DNA of 64,000 bases from an uncultured Bacteroidales bacterium (GTDB lineage: Bacteria; Bacteroidota; Bacteroidia; Bacteroidales; UBA932): assembly GCA_934700615.1 (NCBI GenBank), contig CAKUXR010000008.1, forward strand, positions 1 to 64,000, given 5' to 3'. This document shows positions 54,245 to 61,820 of this stretch, in pieces; position 1 is the first letter of the stretch, and every line of letters begins with the position of its first letter. The position numbers and the translations under genes are program-made. The notes beneath the pieces were generated by a model. That model made no database searches. It was given only the letters and a program-made list of their open reading frames with translations, and had not been told where the DNA came from.

Positions 54245-54261
54245 GTCAATGCAACATTGAC
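54245..54261. repeat. Perfect inverted pair of the GTCAATG heptamer
   Basis: GTCAATG-CAA-CATTGAC, a perfect 7-3-7 inverted repeat just downstream of the plus -7 element, within the region between two divergent genes. Confidence 0.9.
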
Positions 54262-54346
54262 GCGACTTTCTGCATCTTATTTCTTGCCGGTCAGTAAGAT
54301 AGTATTTTCTGTGAGGAGCCGGCGGATATTTTAGATATAACGAAGA

Positions 54347-54874
54347 ATGAAGGTATTGTACTACATGTTTTCTGTGGTTGTCGCATGTCTGTGCGCCGTG
54401 TCATGTTCTGTGATGGGGTCGGAGATGGTATGGGATATAAATCCGATTGTCCTGCATGTCTATGTGAGTGACAGTGACGGCAACAATCTCTTGTCGGAGG
54501 AAAGCAGCGGTTCCGGCCATCTTGACATTGACAAGATTTATGCTGTATTTGACGGTCAGGATTATCCGCTTTCGACAGATGTTGACGAGGGGAATGAGCC
54601 GCAGACGAAGGCGTATATGCCTCAATTCCAGGGATTGCAGCTGAGGACAGACTTTTATGGAAACAAATATCTTTCTTTCGGAGAACTTGACGGGGAAGAA
54701 GAATTGAAGAATGTGGATCTGATTATATATTGGGGCGACGGGACATCCGACACCATCACCATATTCAACCATTTCAAGTGGAAACTTTCCGGCGAGCCTT
54801 CCATCACCCGACGTTACTACGTGAACGGAAAGCAGACCGATTCCGACATAGCGACATTCAGATTTGTCAAGTAA
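54347..54874 (+). CDS. Small lipoprotein of unknown function
   Basis: A 175-residue predicted lipoprotein (AVSC, C20) with a beta-rich, acidic mature part. I see no known domain; the layout resembles small Bacteroidales surface lipoproteins with one Ig-like fold. It is followed by its own gap and then the second kinase gene, which has a separate promoter. Confidence 0.6.
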   Translation: MKVLYYMFSVVVACLCAVSCSVMGSEMVWDINPIVLHVYVSDSDGNNLLSEESSGSGHLDIDKIYAVFDGQDYPLSTDVDEGNEPQTKAYMPQFQGLQLRTDFYGNKYLSFGELDGEEELKNVDLIIYWGDGTSDTITIFNHFKWKLSGEPSITRRYYVNGKQTDSDIATFRFVK

Positions 54875-54954
54875 GATTACTAAGTAAAAGGTACTTTCTG
54901 TGTTCGATTTGTCGTGGGGAAAGTTTTTAGTTTTGACACTATAAGGAAATTTCT

Positions 54955-54962
54955 TACTTTTG
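54955..54962 (+). promoter_or_regulatory. -7 element (TACTTTTG) of kinase copy 2
   Basis: TACTTTTG with TTTTG about 20 bases upstream; leader of about 65 bases. Confidence 0.6.
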
Positions 54963-55034
54963 TATCATCACGTATTGTGGCCTGACGGTCAACGTGGTGA
55001 TATTATTTTGTAAAAACCAAAACATCATAAAATT

Positions 55035-55664
55035 ATGCATATTGCTATTGCGGGAAATATCGGTAGCGGCAAGACGACTCTTACCAAGATGCTGGCTGCA
55101 AGATATGGCTGGACCCCTAAATTCGAGTCTGTGGATTTCAATCCTTATCTGTCTGATTTTTATGAGGATATGAGCAGATGGTCCTTCAATGTCCAGATAT
55201 ATTTCCTGAATAAGCGTTTCAAGGATGTGGTCGATATCTCCAAGACTGACGAAGTCATCATACAGGACAGGACCATCTATGAGGATGCCAGGATTTTCGC
55301 TCCGAACCTCCATGACATGGGACTCATGAGTTCCAGGGACTTCGAAACCTATTCAGACTTGTTCGACCTTATGATGTCATTGGTCAAGATGCCTGATCTT
55401 CTGATATATCTGAAGTCTTCGATACCGAATCTGGTATCCCAGATCCAGAAGAGAGGCAGGGAATATGAAAAGACTATCAGGATAGATTATCTTACCGGTC
55501 TTAATGAAAGATATGACAAGTGGATAGATTCTTACAAGGGTCACCTTCTTGTCATTGATGCAGACAAATATAAGTTCGGAAACAAGGAAGAAGATTTCGA
55601 GGCAGTTACGAGCATGATTGACTCGGAACTTTTCGGCCTTTTCCCGTCTGAAACTTCTAAGTAA
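55035..55664 (+). CDS. Deoxynucleoside kinase (copy 2)
   Basis: A 209-residue paralogue of the kinase at 41586: P-loop GNIGSGKTTL, RWSFNVQIYFL, IIQDRTIYE and KRGREYEKTI are nearly the same, while the middle part differs (NLHDMGLMSSRDFETYSD against NNKAMGNLTDRDYDTYME), the region expected to shape base preference. It ends 45 bases before the acyl-CoA ligase gene, with a weak GGCAG/CTGCC hairpin between. Confidence 0.9.
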   Translation: MHIAIAGNIGSGKTTLTKMLAARYGWTPKFESVDFNPYLSDFYEDMSRWSFNVQIYFLNKRFKDVVDISKTDEVIIQDRTIYEDARIFAPNLHDMGLMSSRDFETYSDLFDLMMSLVKMPDLLIYLKSSIPNLVSQIQKRGREYEKTIRIDYLTGLNERYDKWIDSYKGHLLVIDADKYKFGNKEEDFEAVTSMIDSELFGLFPSETSK

Positions 55665-55709
55665 AAATGTGCGGCAGGCGGAAGTCTGCCGTTTTAGCAA
55701 AATGACAAA

Positions 55710-57617
55710 ATGACAACAAAACCGACTATTATCGATTTCGTGGAGAAATATACCCGCGAATTCGCGTCTCATGTATTTCTCCGTGAGAAACCTGCAGACC
55801 GTTGGACTGAAACTACTTTTGAGCAGACCAGGCTGGAATCGTACAGAGTCGCAGCAGGACTCATGGCCCTTGGCATTGAAAAGGGCGACAAGGTGTCCCT
55901 CCTTTCCGAAGGCCGCAACATGTGGGTGATCGGTGAACTCGGTATCCTTTACGCCGGTGGCGTCAATGTCCCTCTTTCCATCAAACTTGAGGAGGGAAGT
56001 GACCTCGTATTCCGTATCAGACATTCTGATTCCAGATTCGTGATTGTTTCCGGTACCCAGCTTCCTAAAGTGAGGCGTATCCTGAAGGATGTTCCTGCTG
56101 TGGAGAAGGTTATCGTGCTTGACGATATGGCTGAGTATCAGGAGAAAGAGATGCCGATGTCAGAGGTTATCAAACTTGGCGACCAGTTCGTGAAGGATAA
56201 TCCGGGAGCCCTTGAAGCAAGATACAAATCTATCGGTCCTGATGATTACGCGAATATCAGCTACACGTCAGGAACGACTGCTGATCCTAAGGGTATTCTT
56301 CTGACTCACAGGAACTATACTGCCAATGTGGAGCAGGCCCATTCAGTGGTAGCCATTCCGATGGATGCCGTGATGCTTATTATCCTGCCTCTCGACCATT
56401 GCTTCGCCCATGTGGCAGGTTTCTATACCATGATGTCCTACGGAGGAAGTATCGCTACTGTTCCGGTGGGCAAGACTGCAATGGCTTCATTGAAGAATAT
56501 TCCTATGGCCATCAAGGAGGTGCGTCCGCATGTGATGCTTTCCGTACCTGCATTGGCACGTAACTTCAAGAAGAATGTCGAGTCCGGAATCAAGGCGAAG
56601 GGTCCTAAGGTGGAGAAACTCTACAACTTTGCACTCAAGCTTGCCATCTCTTACAACAAGGAGTATTATAACCGCGGAGGTTTCCTCCAGTTGTGGAAGA
56701 AGCCGCTCATGGCGCTGTTCGACAAACTTATTTTCAAGAACGTGCGTCAGGGATTCGGCGGAAGGATGCTGTTCTTTGTGGGTGGCGGTGCGCTTCTTGA
56801 CATTGAACTTCAGAGATATTATTGCGCTATCGGTATTCCGATGTTCCAGGGCTACGGTCTTTCTGAGGCTACTCCTATCATTTCTGCAAACTCATTCGAC
56901 CGCTGTATCTTCGGCTCGTCAGGTGCTGTCGTGAAACCGATGGAAATCAAGATCTGTGACGGTGACGGCAAGGCTCTCGGCTATGGCGAGAAGGGTGAAA
57001 TCGTCATCAAGGGTGAGAATGTGATGGCAGGTTACTGGAAGAATCCTACTGCTACGGCCGAGACTGTGGTGGACGGATGGCTCCATACCGGAGACATGGG
57101 TTATATGAGGGACGAGCAGTTCCTTTATGTGGTAGGACGTTTCAAGTCTCTGCTCATTTCTGCCGACGGTGAGAAATACAGTCCGGAAGGATTCGAGGAT
57201 TCACTTACCGACAGTTCGAAATTCATTGACCAGGTGGTTCTCCACAATAATCAGGATCCATATACCACAGTGATTATCGTTCCTAACAAGGAGGCTCTGA
57301 AAGAGTATGTCAAGAGCGGAAATCCTGGCATTGACCTTGCTTCCCGTGAGGCTAAGGAATTGATGCTCAAGAAGATTCAGGAAGAGGTGAATTCTTATCG
57401 CAGAGGCGGTTCACGTGAGGGCATGTTCCCTGAAAGATGGCTTCCTGCAGCGATTATCGTCGCTGACGAGCCTTTCACAGAGCAGAACCACATGGTGAAC
57501 AGTACTATGAAGATTGTCCGCGGCAAGGTGGAGAAGCACTATGCTGACAGAATCGAATATGCGCTTACTCCTGAGGGAAAGAACCTCTTGAACGAGAAAA
57601 ACATTGCATCGCTTTAA
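55710..57617 (+). CDS. Long-chain acyl-CoA ligase (AMP-forming)
   Basis: Activates fatty acids as acyl-AMP and then acyl-CoA. The 635-residue protein has the P-loop-like YTSGTTADPKGILLTH, the GYGLSEATPI motif, the WLHTGDMGYM hinge region and the GEKYSPEGFED segment, as in FadD15-type synthetases of Bacteroidetes. It may recycle exogenous or phospholipid-derived fatty acids. The downstream terminator stem includes its stop codon. Confidence 0.9.
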   Translation: MTTKPTIIDFVEKYTREFASHVFLREKPADRWTETTFEQTRLESYRVAAGLMALGIEKGDKVSLLSEGRNMWVIGELGILYAGGVNVPLSIKLEEGSDLVFRIRHSDSRFVIVSGTQLPKVRRILKDVPAVEKVIVLDDMAEYQEKEMPMSEVIKLGDQFVKDNPGALEARYKSIGPDDYANISYTSGTTADPKGILLTHRNYTANVEQAHSVVAIPMDAVMLIILPLDHCFAHVAGFYTMMSYGGSIATVPVGKTAMASLKNIPMAIKEVRPHVMLSVPALARNFKKNVESGIKAKGPKVEKLYNFALKLAISYNKEYYNRGGFLQLWKKPLMALFDKLIFKNVRQGFGGRMLFFVGGGALLDIELQRYYCAIGIPMFQGYGLSEATPIISANSFDRCIFGSSGAVVKPMEIKICDGDGKALGYGEKGEIVIKGENVMAGYWKNPTATAETVVDGWLHTGDMGYMRDEQFLYVVGRFKSLLISADGEKYSPEGFEDSLTDSSKFIDQVVLHNNQDPYTTVIIVPNKEALKEYVKSGNPGIDLASREAKELMLKKIQEEVNSYRRGGSREGMFPERWLPAAIIVADEPFTEQNHMVNSTMKIVRGKVEKHYADRIEYALTPEGKNLLNEKNIASL

Positions 57618-57634
57618 CGCGATACAATGTTTTT
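57601..57634 (+). terminator. Terminator overlapping the acyl-CoA ligase stop
   Basis: ACATTG-ATCGC / GCGAT-CAATGT hairpin with the TAA stop in the loop region, followed by TTTTT. Confidence 0.8.
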
Positions 57635-57635
57635 G

Positions 57636-57721
57636 TGCTTCGGACGGGACTTGAACCCGTACAGGCATTGCTGCCCAAGGGATTTTAAGTCCCTCGTGTC
57701 TACCAATTCCACCACCAAAGC
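57636..57721 (-). tRNA. tRNA-Leu (UAA anticodon)
   Basis: On the minus strand: acceptor GCTTTGG / CCGAAGC, D arm GGAATTGGTAGACAC, anticodon loop CTTAAAA giving TAA, long variable arm and T arm GGGTTCAAGTCCC. The CCA end is not encoded, unlike the tRNA-Ser here. Confidence 0.95.
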
Positions 57722-57733
57722 GGATTGGAATGG

Positions 57734-57741
57734 CAAATTTA
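57734..57741 (-). promoter_or_regulatory. -7 element (TAAATTTG) of tRNA-Leu
   Basis: Minus-strand TAAATTTG 12 bases upstream of the tRNA 5' end. Confidence 0.55.
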
Positions 57742-57769
57742 GGTAAAATTGTTTAAAAATTAAAATATT

Positions 57770-58516
57770 ATGGGATTACTAGACGGAAAAGTGGCTCTTG
57801 TTACTGGAGCTGCAAAAGGAATTGGAAAGGCTATCGCTCTGAAGTTCGCTTCAGAGGGTGCTGATGTTGCCTTCACTGACCTCGTTATCAATGAGGCTGC
57901 AGAGGAGACCATAAAGGAAATCGAGGCTTTCGGCCACAAGGTTAAGGGATATGCTTCCAACGCTGCTGATTTCGCTCAGACTCAGGAAGTTGTAGATCAG
58001 GTTATGGCTGATTTCGGTCACATTGACGTGCTCGTGAACAATGCGGGTATCACCAAGGACGGTCTTATGCTCAGAATGAGCGAGGCCCAGTGGGATGCTG
58101 TCATCAATGTCAACCTCAAGTCTGCATTCAACTTCATTCACGCATTGACCCCTATCATGGCCCGTCAGAGAAGCGGAAGCATCATCAACATGTCTTCTGT
58201 CGTAGGTGTTTCAGGTAACGCCGGACAGTGCAACTATTCAGCGTCAAAGGCCGGCCTCATCGGTCTTGCAAAGTCTATTGCCAAGGAGATGGGCCCTCGT
58301 GGAATCCGTGCAAACTGCATCGCTCCTGGTTTCATCATCTCAGATATGACCAAGGCTCTTTCTGATGAGGTTCGTGAACAGTGGATGAAGACTATTCCTC
58401 TTCGTCGCGGCGGTACACCTGAGGATGTCGCAAAAGTTGCCCTCTTCCTCGCCAGTGACCTTTCATCATATGTCAGCGGACAGGTTATCCATGTCTGTGG
58501 CGCGATGAACTGCTAG
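57770..58516 (+). CDS. fabG: 3-oxoacyl-[acyl-carrier-protein] reductase
   Basis: NADPH-dependent reduction step of fatty-acid elongation. The 248-residue short-chain dehydrogenase has TGAAKGIG (12-19), NNAG (90-93), catalytic S143, Y156 and K160 in YSASKAG, and the FabG-typical PGFI end region. Closeness to an acyl-CoA ligase fits lipid metabolism. I see no clear TAnnTTTG promoter directly upstream. Confidence 0.92.
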   Translation: MGLLDGKVALVTGAAKGIGKAIALKFASEGADVAFTDLVINEAAEETIKEIEAFGHKVKGYASNAADFAQTQEVVDQVMADFGHIDVLVNNAGITKDGLMLRMSEAQWDAVINVNLKSAFNFIHALTPIMARQRSGSIINMSSVVGVSGNAGQCNYSASKAGLIGLAKSIAKEMGPRGIRANCIAPGFIISDMTKALSDEVREQWMKTIPLRRGGTPEDVAKVALFLASDLSSYVSGQVIHVCGAMNC

Positions 58517-58538
58517 TCAATACATTGAAATAAAAATA

Positions 58539-58573
58539 ATCCCGTGGGCATTGATTTGTCCACGGGATTTTTT
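58539..58573. terminator. Terminator between fabG and the GH2 gene
   Basis: ATCCCGTGG / CCACGGGAT stem, A-rich on the left and TTTTTT on the right, between convergent genes. Confidence 0.85.
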
Positions 58574-58589
58574 CTGGTTGCTTCCTGGA

Positions 58590-61500
58590 TTATTTGAGCC
58601 TGATGTAGGTCTCGTTGCCGGAAGTTTCCTTAATGTTTACAGGGCAGAGTCTGAATCTGAATGTCATCCTTTCTGCCGGGATAAGATACTGCTGGTGAGG
58701 GAATGCACCCCAGCTGGTATCACCGCCCACGCCCATCTGCTTCAGGTCGATGTTCCATGTGACCATGTCTTTCGGACGGATGTCAGAGATGTGTCTGTGG
58801 GACTTCCTTGTTGTCGGCTCGTCCAGATCCTCTGTCGGGAACATGTAGGCACTGGTGCTGATGTATGGCTCTCCGATGGTCATGAGGCCTGCTCCGGAAT
58901 TGTCTGTGAGACTCATCCATCTTACATCTGTCTTGTTGCCGTTCTCCTGAGGACGGTCGTAAGGGAAGTACTGGTCAGCTACACTGCCGCTGTAAAGTCC
59001 TACGTAAGAAGAGGTGTTGCGGTCAATGTAATTCTCGTGAGGTCCACGTCCGAACCACGTCATCTGGTCATACTGCTTGTTCAGTGTGATGCTGACACCC
59101 ATTCTCGGCATAAGAGGAAGAGTATCGTTGCCAGGCATGAACTCACAGCATACATCTACGCATCCTGCGCCTGAGAAATCATATTTCACTGTGAATTCTG
59201 ATTCTCCGACAGGGAGGACATAACGTGAAACGACTTCGAAGGTCTTGTCATCCAGAGACTTCTGCTCCATTGAAACGAGTTTGGCATTGCGGCCTGCCTC
59301 ACGCCAAGGACGGAGGTCTTCGTTCATTCCGTTACCCATGTCATTGTCGGTTACAGGTCTCCAGAAGTTAGGTCTGAGACCTTCCTGGATCATCTCATTG
59401 CCGCCTTTCCTGAGGGATACGAGTGCACCGGTGGTCTTGTCGAATCCTGCGCTCATGTCATTGGCAGAGACCGTAAGCATTGACTGGCTGTCATTGACCT
59501 TTACAGGGCTGAACTGCATTGCAGGTTCCGCTGCCTTGAAGAACGGCAGGGCCACCTGAGCGTCAGCGAGCTCGGTTCCGGCCTTGAGCAGACCCTCGTC
59601 CTCTTTCAGGGATGCGTAGAAGTTGAGGAAGTACTCGACTCCGGGTTTTACGTCAATGCCAGGGAATGATGTCTTGAAGATACCTTTCTGCAGAGGCTCG
59701 AGAGAGACATTGTCAATCTTGCCTTCAGCGAGGAGTTCGCCGTTGCCTTCAAGTTTCCATGTGAAGTCGAAGTCACTGAGATTAGTAAAGAAATACTTGT
59801 TGTTAAGTTCTACTAGTCCTTCATGATAATCTCTGAGTGTGAAGCCGATGTTCTGATATACCTTCTTGACCTCGTGGATGTGAGGCTTAAGAGACCTGTC
59901 GGCTGCGATGAGTCCGTTCATACAGAAGTTGCCGGAGCTTGGTGTCCCCTTAGGAGCAAGGTCTCCGCCATATGCCCAGTAGAATCTTCCGTCCTCTGTC
60001 TTGGCGTACAGGCCCTGATCTACCCAGTCCCAGATATGTCCGCCCTGGAGTGAAGGGTATGTCTCGATTACGTCCCAATAGTCCTGGAGGTTACCTACGC
60101 TGTTGCCCATTGCGTGTGCGTATTCGCAGAGGATGAGCGGCTTCTCAGGCAAGTACAGGGTATGGTTGATGAGAACGTCGATCTTCTTGTACATAGGGCA
60201 GTAGATGTCGGTATAAGGACCTTTGATGCCGTCCTCAGAATGTACAGGACGCTGTGAACGGTCATTGGCATGAACCCATGTGTAGGTTGCTGCAAAGTTG
60301 CATCCCTCACCGGTTTCGTTTCCGAGAGACCACATGATCACGCAAGGGTGGTTCTTGTCTCTTTCGAACATCCTTTCGGTTCTGTCAATGAATGCTCCCT
60401 GCCACTCAGGCTGGTTTGCAAGGCACTTGTTGGGGTCGTAACCCATACCGTGGCTCTCGATGTTGGCCTCATCCACGACATACATTCCGTAAAGGTCGCA
60501 GAGTTCGTACCACATCGGGTCGTTAGGGTAGTGGGATGTGCGGACGCAGTTTATATTGTGCTCCTTCATCAGTTTGATGTCCTTGATCATGGACTCTCTA
60601 TCCACTACGTGTCCTGTGTAAGGATCGTGCTCGTGTCTGTTCACACCCTTGATATAGATAGGCTTGCCGTTCACGAGGAGCTGGGCATGCTTGGTCTCGG
60701 ACTTGCGGAAACCGATAAGCTGGGATACATACTGCTCTGCTTTGCCGTTGACTGTCAATGTCATAAGCAGTCTGTAGAGGTTCGGTTTCTCTGCGCTCCA
60801 GAGGGCAGGAGCTGTGATTTCCTTGCTGAAATGAATCTCATTGCTTCCTGCTGCCAATGCCTTCTTCTCTGAATAGATGGATTTTCCTGAAAGGTCCATC
60901 AATTCGGCCTTGAGCTCGACTTTGCCGTTCTTGGCGCCTTTGGCCTTGCCAACTTCGGCATATACGTCGAGGACTGCATCCTTGTAATCCTTGTCAAGGT
61001 CAGTAACGACTTCGAAGTCGCGGATGTGGGTCTTAGGACGTGCATATACGAATACGTCACGCTGGATACCTGCGAAACGCCAGTAGTCCTGGTCCTCGAG
61101 ATAGTAGCCGTCGCTGAACTTGAATACCTGTACGGAAATCTCGTTCTTGCCGGCTTTTATGTAAGGTGTGATGTCGAATTCTGAAGGAGTCTTGGAATCC
61201 TGGGAGTAACCTACCATTTCTCCGTTCACCCAGACGTAGAATGCTGAAGCCACGCCGCCGAAGTACAATACTACCTGCTGCTTCATCCAGTTTGCAGGGA
61301 TGTCGAAGGTGCGTTTGTATGAGCCTACAGGGCTGTTTTCAACAGCGATGAGAGGTGGGTTTTTCTTGATTCCGTAACCTGCGCCGACATAGAAAGGATA
61401 ACCGAATCCTTCGAGCTCCCAGTTTGAAGGAACCTTGATGTCATCCCAGCCGGAAACATTGAATCCTTTCTTCTGGAAGTCCATCGGACGCTCGTCGTAA

Positions 61501-61814
61501 CGAGGTACATAGTGGAATTTCCAGGTTCCGTTCAATGACTTGAAGTTAGGAGACTTGGTCCTGTCTCCGTTCATTGCCATATCCTTGGAAGGGTAGCCCA
61601 TGAAGTGGGCTGCAGACGGGAGTCTGTTGATGTGAAGGACATCGAAGTTCTCCCAGTCATTGTCAGAGTGCGGGTATTTGTCTCTGCGGACATTGACCTT
61701 GGCCTCTTCCTTCTTTTCAGAAGGTTTCTGCATTGGTGCCCCGTCATACTGGGCGAGTGCTGCCAGTGGGCACAGCACTGATATTGCCAGTGCTGTGATT
61801 ATTTTTTTGTACAT
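58590..61814 (-). CDS. GH2 beta-galactosidase, secreted
   Basis: A 1074-residue LacZ-type glycosidase with a signal peptide (MYKKIITALAISVLCPLAALAQ). It shows the sugar-binding, Ig-like and TIM-barrel domains of GH2 (RTSHYPNDPMWYELCDLYGMYVVDEANIESHG), the acid/base glutamate in WSLGNETGEG, the nucleophile in LILCEYAHAMGNS and the C-terminal beta-sandwich small chain with TWFGRGPHENYIDR. It is third in a minus-strand run after the SusD-like and GH63-like genes, so it belongs to a polysaccharide-utilisation locus for a galactose-containing glycan. The stop is preceded by no overlap. Confidence 0.93.
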   Translation of the reverse strand: MYKKIITALAISVLCPLAALAQYDGAPMQKPSEKKEEAKVNVRRDKYPHSDNDWENFDVLHINRLPSAAHFMGYPSKDMAMNGDRTKSPNFKSLNGTWKFHYVPRYDERPMDFQKKGFNVSGWDDIKVPSNWELEGFGYPFYVGAGYGIKKNPPLIAVENSPVGSYKRTFDIPANWMKQQVVLYFGGVASAFYVWVNGEMVGYSQDSKTPSEFDITPYIKAGKNEISVQVFKFSDGYYLEDQDYWRFAGIQRDVFVYARPKTHIRDFEVVTDLDKDYKDAVLDVYAEVGKAKGAKNGKVELKAELMDLSGKSIYSEKKALAAGSNEIHFSKEITAPALWSAEKPNLYRLLMTLTVNGKAEQYVSQLIGFRKSETKHAQLLVNGKPIYIKGVNRHEHDPYTGHVVDRESMIKDIKLMKEHNINCVRTSHYPNDPMWYELCDLYGMYVVDEANIESHGMGYDPNKCLANQPEWQGAFIDRTERMFERDKNHPCVIMWSLGNETGEGCNFAATYTWVHANDRSQRPVHSEDGIKGPYTDIYCPMYKKIDVLINHTLYLPEKPLILCEYAHAMGNSVGNLQDYWDVIETYPSLQGGHIWDWVDQGLYAKTEDGRFYWAYGGDLAPKGTPSSGNFCMNGLIAADRSLKPHIHEVKKVYQNIGFTLRDYHEGLVELNNKYFFTNLSDFDFTWKLEGNGELLAEGKIDNVSLEPLQKGIFKTSFPGIDVKPGVEYFLNFYASLKEDEGLLKAGTELADAQVALPFFKAAEPAMQFSPVKVNDSQSMLTVSANDMSAGFDKTTGALVSLRKGGNEMIQEGLRPNFWRPVTDNDMGNGMNEDLRPWREAGRNAKLVSMEQKSLDDKTFEVVSRYVLPVGESEFTVKYDFSGAGCVDVCCEFMPGNDTLPLMPRMGVSITLNKQYDQMTWFGRGPHENYIDRNTSSYVGLYSGSVADQYFPYDRPQENGNKTDVRWMSLTDNSGAGLMTIGEPYISTSAYMFPTEDLDEPTTRKSHRHISDIRPKDMVTWNIDLKQMGVGGDTSWGAFPHQQYLIPAERMTFRFRLCPVNIKETSGNETYIRLK

Positions 61815-61820
61815 GTTCTC

